NCBI RefSeq assembly: GCF_024362405.1
Contig: NZ_CP101454.1
Coordinates: forward strand, 62,001 to 126,000
Direction of reading: 5' to 3'
DNA: 64,000 nt
DNA from: Halorarius litoreus
GTDB taxonomy: Archaea; Halobacteriota; Halobacteria; Halobacteriales; Haloarculaceae
Within the stretch, counting starts at the first letter, position 1; each line of letters begins with the position of its first letter. A program made the translations under genes and the position numbers. Below, piece by piece: positions 55,060-62,490 of this stretch. The notes under the pieces were generated by a model. The model was not told the origin of the DNA and ran no database searches. It worked only from the letters and a program-made list of their open reading frames with translations.

Positions 55060-56915
55060 ACGTGAGTCCGTTGCAGCGGCGCGATACCGGCGAGCCGATC
55101 CTCGTCCTCCACGTCGACGACGAGCCGGACCTCGCGCTGGTGACGGCGAGCCAGCTCACGATGGTGGACGACCGCTTCGACACCGAGACCGCCACGAGCG
55201 TCGCCGAGGCGCTCGACCTGCTCGCGAGCCGCTCGTTCGACTGCATCGTCTCCGACTACGACATGCCGGGGCGGAACGGTCTCCAGTTTCTCGACGCCGT
55301 CCGCGCGACCGACCCCGACCTCCCGTTCATCCTGTTCACGGGGAAGGGAAGTGAGGAGGTGGCGAGCGACGCCATCACGGCGGGCGTCACCGACTACCTC
55401 CAGAAGGAATCCGGCACGAGTCACTACACGCTACTGGCGAACCGAATCATCAACGCCGTCGAGCAGCACCGCGCCCAGCAGGCGCTAGAGGACAGCGAGA
55501 AGCGACTCTCGCTGTTCATCGAGCAGTCGCCGCTCGGCGTCATCGAGTTCGACCCCGAGTTCAGAATCGTCCGTCTGAATCCCGCTGGCGAGGAGATTCT
55601 CGGCTACAGCGAAGCCGAGCTGCAGGGTGAGACGTGGGAGAAGATCGTCACCAGCGACAGCTACGACAGCGTCGACGCCGTCACGGATGCACTCTCGGAG
55701 GCCCGCGGTGGCTACCACAGCGTCAACGAGAACCTGCGGAAAGACGGCACACGAATCGTCGTCGAGTGGCACAACCGGCTCGTCACCGACGAGGCCAACG
55801 AAGTCGTCGCCGTCTTCTCGCAGTTCCAGGACATCACCGAGCGACAGGAACACGAGCGAGAACTCGAGGTGATGCGGCGCCGGCTCGACGCCATCCTCGA
55901 GAACACGACGACCCCGATGTTCATGAAGGACCGCGAGGGGCGGTACATCTTCGTCAATCAGGGCCACCGCACGCTGTTCGGCATCGAGGACGCCGACATC
56001 GTGGGTCGGACCGACCACGAGCTGTTCCCGCAGACGATGGCCGACGAGGTGTGGGCGAACGACCGCGCCGTCCTCGACTCCGGGGAGCCCGTCGAGACGG
56101 AGGAGCACGTCATCGTCGACGGCGAGCAGCGGACGTTCCTCTCCACGAAGGTCCCCATCTACGATACGGGCGAGGAACACGACCCCGAGCGGCCGGTGGC
56201 GGTGTTCGGCGTCGCCACCGATGTCACCCAGCTCAAGCGCCGGGAAGCCGAGCTCCAGCACGAGCGCGACCGCCTCGACGAGTTCGCGGGCGTCCTCTCA
56301 CACGACTTGCGGAACCCACTGAGCATCGCCACCGGCCGACTGGAGCTAGCTCGCGAGGACCACGACAGCGAGCATCTCGCGGCCGTCGCGCAGGCACACG
56401 ACCGGATGGAGACGCTCGTCGAGGACCTCCTCCGAATCGCCCGCAAAGGAGACCGCAGCGCCACCGAGACAGTCGTGCTCGCGAGCGTCGTCGACGACTG
56501 CTGGGACGCCGCCGTAACGACGCAAGCGACGCTCTCGTGTGCCACCGACCAGACCGTCATCGCCGACCGCGGACGGCTCCAGCAGCTGTTCGAGAACCTG
56601 TTTCGCAATGCGGTCGAACACGGCTCGACGGGCACCCGAGGCACATCGCGTGGCGATGGCAGTGTCGACGGCGGCGAGTCGGTGACGGTCACCGTCGGCG
56701 ACACGCCAGACGGCTTCTACGTCGAAGACGACGGCCCCGGTGTCCCCGTCGAGGAGCGCGATCGGGTGTTCGAGACCGGCTACTCGACCACCGAGACGGG
56801 CACCGGCCTCGGACTCGCCATCGTGCGGCAGATCGCCGACGCCCACGGCTGGTCAGTCCGAGTGACCGAAAGCGACTCGGGTGGTGCCAGATTCGAGTTC
56901 GGCGGCGTGCGCTGA
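55056..56915 (+). CDS. Receiver-PAS-PAS-histidine kinase hybrid
   Basis: A 619-aa soluble signalling protein. Residues 15-125 are a response-regulator receiver: VLHVDDEPDLAL (acid pocket), CIVSDYDMPGRNG (phospho-Asp), FILFTGKGS and DYLQKESG. Two PAS domains follow at about 150-270 (LFIEQSPLGVIEFDPEFRIV) and 285-400 (ILENTTTPMFMKDREGRYIF). The kinase has FAGVLSHDLRNPLSIATGRL (His in H-box), FENLFRNAVEHG, EDDGPGVPVEERDRVFETGYS and TGTGLGLAIV. No membrane segment, so it senses an internal signal (redox, light or a ligand in a PAS pocket). Confidence 0.92.
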   Translation: MNVSPLQRRDTGEPILVLHVDDEPDLALVTASQLTMVDDRFDTETATSVAEALDLLASRSFDCIVSDYDMPGRNGLQFLDAVRATDPDLPFILFTGKGSEEVASDAITAGVTDYLQKESGTSHYTLLANRIINAVEQHRAQQALEDSEKRLSLFIEQSPLGVIEFDPEFRIVRLNPAGEEILGYSEAELQGETWEKIVTSDSYDSVDAVTDALSEARGGYHSVNENLRKDGTRIVVEWHNRLVTDEANEVVAVFSQFQDITERQEHERELEVMRRRLDAILENTTTPMFMKDREGRYIFVNQGHRTLFGIEDADIVGRTDHELFPQTMADEVWANDRAVLDSGEPVETEEHVIVDGEQRTFLSTKVPIYDTGEEHDPERPVAVFGVATDVTQLKRREAELQHERDRLDEFAGVLSHDLRNPLSIATGRLELAREDHDSEHLAAVAQAHDRMETLVEDLLRIARKGDRSATETVVLASVVDDCWDAAVTTQATLSCATDQTVIADRGRLQQLFENLFRNAVEHGSTGTRGTSRGDGSVDGGESVTVTVGDTPDGFYVEDDGPGVPVEERDRVFETGYSTTETGTGLGLAIVRQIADAHGWSVRVTESDSGGARFEFGGVR

Positions 56916-57039
56916 CGACCGCGACCTGTCACGGCAGGCGTGCTAAGGATTAACGTGTTCGCGGTCCTATCACAGCTAGCGCTCGTCGCCGACGTGGGGG
57001 GCGAGTTGGTCGATGGCGGGTGCAATAGGTGAAACCACG

Positions 57040-57489
57040 ATGGCATCCACATCCACGACCACGGAAAACGAGGCGCTCGCGCGCCGGTTCCCCGAAGACA
57101 TCGCGACACGCGGCGACCTGAAACTCGTCGACGAGATCTGCGCGCCCGACGTCGTCGACCACAGCCCGTTCGGCGACCTCGAGGGGCGAGAAGCGCTCAA
57201 AGCACAGATGTCGGTACTCCGCGAGGCGTTCTCCGACTTCTCGGCGACCGTCGAGGACACCGTCACCGAGGGCGACCGTGTCGCCATGCGCGTGACGCTC
57301 CGCGGCACCCACGACGGCCCGTTCATGGGCATCGAGGCGACGGGCAAGTCCTTCGAGGTCGAGAACACGGTGTTCAGCCGCATTGAGGACGGCCAGATCG
57401 CCGAACGGTGGGTCCTCCCGAACATGCTCGGCATGCTCGGCCAGCTTGGCATCGTGGACGCACCCGAGCTGTCCATGCCGCCCAGCTGA
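57040..57489 (+). CDS. SnoaL-like ester cyclase / NTF2-fold protein
   Basis: A 149-aa NTF2-like protein with the SnoaL polyketide-cyclase pattern: ALARRFPEDIATRGDLKLVDEICAPDVVDHSP, LKAQMSVLREAFSDF, VTEGDRVAMRVTLRGTH and EVENTVFSRIEDGQIAERWVLPN. ATG 57040 is preferred to ATG 57013 because GGTGA lies 7 nt before it. In this fold the Asp-His pair (VVDHSP) and a later Arg/His act on a small ligand. Haloarchaeal members have no known substrate. Confidence 0.8.
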   Translation: MASTSTTTENEALARRFPEDIATRGDLKLVDEICAPDVVDHSPFGDLEGREALKAQMSVLREAFSDFSATVEDTVTEGDRVAMRVTLRGTHDGPFMGIEATGKSFEVENTVFSRIEDGQIAERWVLPNMLGMLGQLGIVDAPELSMPPS

Positions 57490-57635
57490 ACGTTCGATAG
57501 TTCCGACCCGAGTTTGCCTTCGAGTCGAAAGCACACCGGGCGATGTAACCCCACATTTTGAATGGGAAAGTGGTTGAACGCGGCGGTCGTATCTTCTCGC
57601 GAGAGCAACACGACGCTCCACCGAAGGTGAGATCC

Positions 57636-58019
57636 ATGACGACAACCACGACAGACAGGCAACTCGTTGCAGCGGTGCTCGTCGCCCTCGGAGCCATCCT
57701 CGTGATTCCCGCCCTCCTGATGGGGTTCGGGATGATGGGGTACGGCTCGATGATGGGCGGGACCGGTGGCCCCGGAATGTGGGGCTTCGGGATGGGTGAG
57801 GCCGGGACTGTATCCGGCTGGCTGGTCGCCGTCGGTATCGTGCTGCAACTGCTCATGCTCGCGGTGCTGGTCGGCGCCGGCTACCTCATCTACCGGGCGG
57901 TCACCGGGACGGCTGGTGGGGACCGCGCGATGGAAGAACTCCGGCTGGCGTACGCCCGCGGTGACCTCACGGACGAGGAGTTCGAGTCACGGAAGGCAGC
58001 GCTCGAACGGGACGAGTAG
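57636..58019 (+). CDS. SHOCT-domain membrane protein
   Basis: A 127-aa protein with two hydrophobic segments (about 12-35 and 62-92), a Met/Gly-rich region between them (MGFGMMGYGSMMGGTGGPGM) and a C-terminal SHOCT helix (MEELRLAYARGDLTDEEFES). GGTGA sits 9 nt before ATG 57636. A second protein with the same plan is at 58573. Met-rich segments can bind copper(I), which fits the metal ATPase genes further right. SHOCT domains are thought to mediate oligomerisation or binding. Confidence 0.75.
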   Translation: MTTTTTDRQLVAAVLVALGAILVIPALLMGFGMMGYGSMMGGTGGPGMWGFGMGEAGTVSGWLVAVGIVLQLLMLAVLVGAGYLIYRAVTGTAGGDRAMEELRLAYARGDLTDEEFESRKAALERDE

Positions 58020-58064
58020 CTCCCACGCCGTCGTGTCGAGGTACGTCGAGGCGGGCGTCGGCAC

Positions 58065-58481
58065 TCAGGCCGCTGACGGCGATTCGAGCTCGTCAGCGAT
58101 GCTGGCGAGGACGCGCTCGAATCTATCGTGGACCTCGGTGGCAATCGAGTCGAGCGCCTCGTTGTCGGCGATGCCGACGAGCTGGCGCGCATCGACGGCA
58201 CTCACCATGATCTCGCCGTCGTCGGTTTCGTAGACGACGACGTTACACGGAAGGAGCGCGCCGAGGTCCATGTCCGCGGTCAGCCCTTCGTGTGCGAGTG
58301 GCGGGTTGCACGCCCCGAGGATGCGGTACTGTCGGAACGCTTCGCCGAGCTTCTCCTCGAACGTCGCCTGTACGTCGATGTCACAGAGGACGCCGAAGCC
58401 CTCGTCTTTGAGCGCGTCGATCGTCGTCTCGACGACGTGGTCGAACTCGCCAGACACCGAAATCTGTATTGTGTAATTCAC
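58065..58481 (-). CDS. DUF302-family protein
   Basis: A 138-aa cytoplasmic protein from GTG 58481. It shows the DUF302 pattern: VETTIDALKDEGFGVLCDIDVQ, FRQYRILGACNPPLAHEGL (a conserved Cys-Asn-Pro-Pro), LLPCNVVVYETDDGEI. Two Cys in conserved positions (ACNPP and LPCNV) could bind metal or take part in redox. DUF302 proteins are often encoded near copper or heavy-metal resistance genes. The start codon lies within a perfect 17-bp inverted repeat, and a CTTAAG TATA-like box is 27 bp upstream. Confidence 0.85.
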   Translation of the reverse strand: MNYTIQISVSGEFDHVVETTIDALKDEGFGVLCDIDVQATFEEKLGEAFRQYRILGACNPPLAHEGLTADMDLGALLPCNVVVYETDDGEIMVSAVDARQLVGIADNEALDSIATEVHDRFERVLASIADELESPSAA

Positions 58482-58485
58482 ACAA
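58469..58485. promoter_or_regulatory. 17-bp inverted repeat over the DUF302 start codon
   Basis: TTGTGTAATTCACACAA: perfect 6-bp arms with a 5-bp centre. It covers the GTG start (58479-58481) and about ten bases on either side, so a bound protein would block a leaderless promoter. A second short repeat, CAGT/ACTG, lies at 58487-58499 just upstream. Candidate binding site for the metal regulator at 59538; inferred. Confidence 0.45.
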
Positions 58486-58572
58486 GACAGTACAACACTG
58501 AACCACTTAAGTTCGGTGACCAGAACACGTTGTCACCGATGTACTCGTCTCCACGCTGCGGAGCGATTGCTG

Positions 58573-58938
58573 TCACTCGGACGTCTCCAGTCGCTCACGT
58601 CGCCGTTCGAATTCGTCGTCCGAGAGTTCGCCACGCGCGTAGCGCTCTCTGAGGACCGATAGCGGGCGTTCGCCGTTCCCATCGTCTCGATTCCGTCCGA
58701 GCGTGAAGACGAGGTAAAGCGGGATTGCGAGCAGCAGCCCCATCCAGAGGAGGCCCCAGAGGCCCATCCCGCCACCGAAGAACCCCCAGCCACCGCCCAT
58801 CATGCCGCCACCGTAGCTTCCGCCCATAGCGGCAGCCGGGCCAGCCGTCACGACGAGTAGTGGGGCAGCGAGCAGCGTGAGTCGACGAGCGATGCGTCCA
58901 AGGGAGGTGGTGAATTGTGTCATGGTCGTGGGTTGCAT
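58573..58938 (-). CDS. SHOCT-domain membrane protein with Met/Gly-rich segment
   Basis: A 121-aa protein (ATG 58938; ATG 58923 possible) with a hydrophobic signal-like segment ending in AGPAAAMGGS, then a Gly/Met-rich run (YGGGMMGGGWGFFGGGMG), a membrane helix (LLWMGLLLAIPLYLVFTLG) and a SHOCT helix RERYARGELSDDEFERRRER. It has the same layout as the protein at 57636 and is likely a paralogue. Met-rich loops facing outward could bind Cu(I). Runs in the same direction as the DUF302 gene. Confidence 0.75.
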   Translation of the reverse strand: MQPTTMTQFTTSLGRIARRLTLLAAPLLVVTAGPAAAMGGSYGGGMMGGGWGFFGGGMGLWGLLWMGLLLAIPLYLVFTLGRNRDDGNGERPLSVLRERYARGELSDDEFERRRERLETSE

Positions 58939-58993
58939 GTGTGCCGGTGTTCGTTCGATGCGTTTTCGATGCGTTCGAAGTGGTCAGGAGCCG

Positions 58994-59287
58994 TCAGCAG
59001 TGGCCCCGGCCGTACATCCCGCCGTTGTGGCGGTCGTCAGCCATGTCCCGAGCCATCTCGTCGACGGTCACACCCATGTGCGACTCCATCCACTCGACGC
59101 TACCGGAGCCCATGTGCTGGGTCATGTGCGCTTCCATCCAGGCCGTCCAGTCGGCGACAGTTCCGTCGTACGGTGGATCGTCAGCGGCCGTGTCGTTGCT
59201 GTGAGCACTGACCACGGGCGCGGCGAACGCGAGTCCGACGATCGCGAGCGCCACGAGCAGCCAGCGGCCGAGTTTGAAGGTGGTCAT
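58994..59287 (-). CDS. Met/His-rich exported protein
   Basis: A 97-aa protein with a clear signal sequence (LLVALAIVGLAFAAPVVSAHS) and a mature part rich in Met and His: WMEAHMTQHMGSGSVEWMES followed by HMG, MARDMADDRHNGGMYGRGHC at the end. Such pairs of Met and His are known in periplasmic copper-binding proteins; a role as extracytoplasmic copper sink or carrier is inferred. The single Cys at the very C-terminus is unusual. The next 250 bp to 59537 show no gene. Confidence 0.65.
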   Translation of the reverse strand: MTTFKLGRWLLVALAIVGLAFAAPVVSAHSNDTAADDPPYDGTVADWTAWMEAHMTQHMGSGSVEWMESHMGVTVDEMARDMADDRHNGGMYGRGHC

Positions 59288-59537
59288 TGTCTCTCTCCTC
59301 GGTTACTCGTAGGACCGCTCGAGGGTTATCACGATGGGTGTGAACCCACGCAGGAGAACGTTCGAGAAGGTGTATAGAGCGCGCTAATCGTTCTTCAGAA
59401 CCAGAACCGTTCGTCCCTCCCGAACTCATCGCGGAGGGGTTCGTCGCCCCGAGCTGGTGCCCCGACGACCGCTGACAGAACGGTTCCGACCCCAACTGTG
59501 GAGTGGACCGACGAGTCGGGAACTGTGGTCGTGATGG

Positions 59538-60137
59538 CTACTGTGCCCGATTCTGCTGTAAGTCGTCGCTCGGATAGATGCGGTACGTCCGGCCCTGGCG
59601 CTCGCGGTACAGCAGCCCGCGCTTCTCGAGGTCACTGACCGTCTGGCTCACCTTGCTCTTCGAGAAGTCCGAACGGTCTCTGAGCTCGATCTGCGTGATG
59701 CCGGGCGATGAGAGGACGGGTTCGAGGATACGCCGTTCGTCGGCAGGTAACAGGTCGAGGACACGGGCCCGAGGCCGAGTTTCTGGATCGAGAGCCCCGT
59801 TCGATTGAGCGGGGTTGAGTGATGGGTCGGACTCGGCTCTCCCCGGGGCGGGTCGATTCACCGCTTCACTCTGCTGCTGGTCGACTGCCTCCGTGCCGGT
59901 GAGGTCGTCGCGAAGCATCAGATACCCTCCAGCGATGACAGCCGAGAGGAGGACGGTCCCGAGGACGTACCAGAGCGGATTCGTGCCGTGAACGGCCCCC
60001 ATCGACGTCCCCATCATCGACCCCATCTGCTCGAAGGCCTGCTGTTGCTGGTACGCTTGCCAGCTGAGTACACCACCGACGAGGAGGGTTATCGCGACGA
60101 GGACACCAACGGCGACATTGGCTCGACGCCGATTCAT
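59538..60137 (-). CDS. Membrane-tethered winged-helix regulator
   Basis: A 199-aa protein with two N-terminal hydrophobic segments (about 7-25 and 55-75) separated by a Met-rich loop (FEQMGSMMGTSMGAVHG), a polar Gln/Ser/Pro linker, and a C-terminal winged helix from about 125: LLPADERRILEPVLSSPG, TQIELRDRSDFSKSKVSQTV, DLEKRGLLYRERQGRTYRI. This fits a MarR/IclR-like DNA-binding domain fixed to the membrane. The Met-rich outer loop suggests direct copper sensing. ATG 60137 is chosen over GTG 60161. Confidence 0.75.
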   Translation of the reverse strand: MNRRRANVAVGVLVAITLLVGGVLSWQAYQQQQAFEQMGSMMGTSMGAVHGTNPLWYVLGTVLLSAVIAGGYLMLRDDLTGTEAVDQQQSEAVNRPAPGRAESDPSLNPAQSNGALDPETRPRARVLDLLPADERRILEPVLSSPGITQIELRDRSDFSKSKVSQTVSDLEKRGLLYRERQGRTYRIYPSDDLQQNRAQ

Positions 60138-60262
60138 CCGTCCCACCTCAGGTTCCTCCACCGATTCGTCATGCTAGCTCCTTCGACGCCCATCGGTGTA
60201 CCAGTTATGGTTATGTTCCACAAGACTCTGCATCCCCGTCTCGAATCCGACATGAGGAGATA

Positions 60263-60535
60263 GTGCAATTAGTGATGGTCGTGGCGCTCTTGCTCATTTC
60301 CTTCGCGATCGCGTTCAAGGAGACGCACTATCCGCAGTGGTTCGCGCTCGCGAACCCTCTCGTTATTCAGGCGGTGACCGGTCTCCTCGCGCTGAGCTCC
60401 CCACTCGAACTCCGTATCTTCTTCATCGTCACTGCGTACAATCTCTCGTTACTCCTGTTTTACGCGGTATCGACCGCCCTCCTCTGGAATAGCCAGTTCC
60501 TCACCCCTTCAGCCCACGGAAACGAAGCGATATGA
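60263..60535 (+). CDS. Small membrane protein
   Basis: A 90-aa protein with three hydrophobic segments; GTG 60263 or ATG 60275 as start. A polar stretch FKETHYPQWF follows the first helix. No family recognised. The upstream 125 bp between it and the divergent regulator hold AT-rich promoter-like sequence (GTTATGGTTATG). Confidence 0.5.
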   Translation: MQLVMVVALLLISFAIAFKETHYPQWFALANPLVIQAVTGLLALSSPLELRIFFIVTAYNLSLLLFYAVSTALLWNSQFLTPSAHGNEAI

Positions 60536-60632
60536 CGGGCTCCTCGACGACTCTCACCGGTCTATCCCTTCGATTCGAACCAGATACGGAGAAAATCCTA
60601 CACGGCCTATACTGCAGCACGGAGGAAATCCC

Positions 60633-61148
60633 ATGTACGTCACCGATACAGCCGAAATCGTCATCGACGCATCGCCCGACGAGATCTGGGAGTACGTGAC
60701 CGACCCCGTCCACTGGACAGCGTCGAACCCAGAGGAACACTACGGACTCGAATACGACACGCCCGACAATCGGCCGCGTGAGGGTGCGACGTTCCATCAG
60801 GCCGAAGCGGTCGCAGGGATGTTCGCCGACCTCCACGGTCGATTCCAGTACATCGACCATCCGAACGTAGCGGTCTGGACGGGAACAGCGTATTATCCGC
60901 TCCTTCGTGGGCTTGTCACCGTTCGGATCCCCGAGGGTGGTACCATTCAGCTCGAAGAGACAGCAGATGGGACGCGGATGTCACACGCCGTCTGGATGGA
61001 CTTTCCCAACAATCGCCGTGGCAGGTTCCTGAAGTGGTTGTTCACGACCGTCCTCGATGGGAAGGCCAAGCTCTACGACCACACCAACAAGGAGCTCGTG
61101 TTCTTCAAACAGCAGCTCGAATCCGAGGTCGCCACGGCGACGTCGTGA
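60633..61148 (+). CDS. SRPBCC (START-like) family protein
   Basis: A 171-aa ligand-binding protein of the Bet v1/START fold. It begins VTDTAEIVIDASPDEIWEYV and has FPNNRRGRFLKWLF near the C-terminal helix. A Shine-Dalgarno-like GGAGG lies 7 nt before the ATG, and a TATA-like CTATACT precedes it. Family members bind hydrophobic or lipid ligands, or act as cyclases. Its place inside the metal cluster could be incidental. Confidence 0.78.
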   Translation: MYVTDTAEIVIDASPDEIWEYVTDPVHWTASNPEEHYGLEYDTPDNRPREGATFHQAEAVAGMFADLHGRFQYIDHPNVAVWTGTAYYPLLRGLVTVRIPEGGTIQLEETADGTRMSHAVWMDFPNNRRGRFLKWLFTTVLDGKAKLYDHTNKELVFFKQQLESEVATATS

Positions 61149-61271
61149 TTGCCATTGCTGGGCCGACTTCCCGATTGTGAATCAGATGGAGATGGCCCGA
61201 CTGGGTGAGACTACGGTTCTCACCACCGGAGCAGGGCAATCGGTAAATTCGTTACAGACCATCTATGCTGT

Positions 61272-62039
61272 ATGGAGGATCACTCCAGCCACGGAAGTCA
61301 CGTCCCCACCGAGGGGTACGGTTCTAGCGGGCACGCGACGCTGGGCGGGCTCTCGGTGGACGCAGACGGACTTCGCTTGGTGCCGACGGACACGCGGTTC
61401 TCTTCAGGTGACTCATCGGACTGGAGTTTTCAGATCGTCGCGTCGAATGGCGACGTCGTGACCGGATTTGACGAAGCGCACGGACAGCGCAGCCACCTGA
61501 TCGTGGTCCGTCGAGATCTGACTCGATTCCAGCATCTCCATCCGAGGCTCGACGCCGACGGGACGTGGCGTGTCGAAGGCTTTTCGCTCTACGACCCAGG
61601 CGTCTACCGGGCGTTTGTCGACTTAGTCGTCGACGGTCGACCGACGACACTCGGGTTCGATCTGTTTGCTTCAGGCGAGATGGAGGTTGCACCACGTCCA
61701 GATACGTTACGACGTGCGACGGCAGATGGATACGTCGTCGAGCTTCGGACTGATGAGGTTCTTGCCGGTGAGTCGGTCGAGCTAGTCTTCGAAATCAGCC
61801 GTGACGGCGAATCCGTGTCGCGTCTGGATCCATACCTGGGCGCACTCGGTCACCTCGTTGTGCTCCGCGAAGGGGACCTCGCCTACCTGCACGTCCACCC
61901 CGAAGAGACGAGTCCCGACAGCGGGCGTGTCGAATTCGGCACGCGATTTCCTGCACCTGGACGCTACCGACTGTTTCTTCAATCTAAACCGGACGGGACG
62001 CTCGTCACGACTCAGCACGATATTCGAATCGAACGCTGA
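61272..62039 (+). CDS. Duplicated beta-domain protein with HxHP motifs
   Basis: A 255-aa protein in two similar halves of about 100 aa. The first half has RSHLIVVRRDLTRFQHLHPR then a FSLYDPGVYRAFVDL ending; the second has LGHLVVLREGDLAYLHVHPE then FPAPGRYRLFLQSKPDG. Each half thus has His at the strand start and an H-x-H-P motif, a possible metal site, on a cupredoxin-like beta fold. The N-terminus is His-rich (MEDHSSHGSH). Similar proteins occur next to copper genes in actinobacteria. No signal peptide. TATA-like GGTAAATT is 27 bp upstream. Confidence 0.7.
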   Translation: MEDHSSHGSHVPTEGYGSSGHATLGGLSVDADGLRLVPTDTRFSSGDSSDWSFQIVASNGDVVTGFDEAHGQRSHLIVVRRDLTRFQHLHPRLDADGTWRVEGFSLYDPGVYRAFVDLVVDGRPTTLGFDLFASGEMEVAPRPDTLRRATADGYVVELRTDEVLAGESVELVFEISRDGESVSRLDPYLGALGHLVVLREGDLAYLHVHPEETSPDSGRVEFGTRFPAPGRYRLFLQSKPDGTLVTTQHDIRIER

Positions 62040-62173
62040 GCGCTCACGAACTACGTTGTCACCGACACCTCTACTGCAGCGTTCCGAACTTCGATTCCAA
62101 GGTTAGTGTCCCCGACGACCCACACCTTCGAAGGGAAAATCTGCATAAGAGAGGGAGACGTACGTGTTCCTGT

Positions 62174-62371
62174 ATGACGACGACCATCACCGTCGAGGGA
62201 ATGTCCTGCGGTCACTGTGAACAGACGGTCGAAGAGGCGCTTCGAGGCGTCTCTGGTGTGACCGACGCTACCGCCGACCGTGAGGCGGAGCAGGCGAGCA
62301 TCGATGGCGATGCCGACGTCACAGCCCTCGTACAGGCCGTCGAGGACGCTGGCTACACCGCCCACGCCTGA
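62174..62371 (+). CDS. HMA-domain copper chaperone (CopZ-like)
   Basis: A 65-aa heavy-metal-associated domain protein with the metal motif GMSCGHC near residue 9-15 (two Cys, one His within), the beta-alpha-beta-beta-alpha-beta pattern and ending [13 protein letters not shown]. It should carry Cu(I) (or another soft metal) in the cytoplasm and pass it to the ATPase encoded 120 bp downstream. A TATA-like GCATAAGAG is about 27 bp upstream. Full length for the family. Confidence 0.92.
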   Translation: MTTTITVEGMSCGHCEQTVEEALRGVSGVTDATADREAEQASIDGDADVTALVQAVEDAGYTAHA

Positions 62372-62490
62372 GACCGCGCAGACCGTTCGCGGACGACCAT
62401 CCCCGTCATCCTCGTTCGAGTCCGCGTCCCCTCGACCGCAGAGTGTCAGGGCCCGGGCAAGATAGTGGGAGACGATACCAACACCCAACC

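Noticed and set aside
59181-59495. 104-codon minus frame upstream of the Met/His-rich gene
   Set aside because: Arg/Ser-rich, no start signal, partly inside the exported protein gene in another frame.
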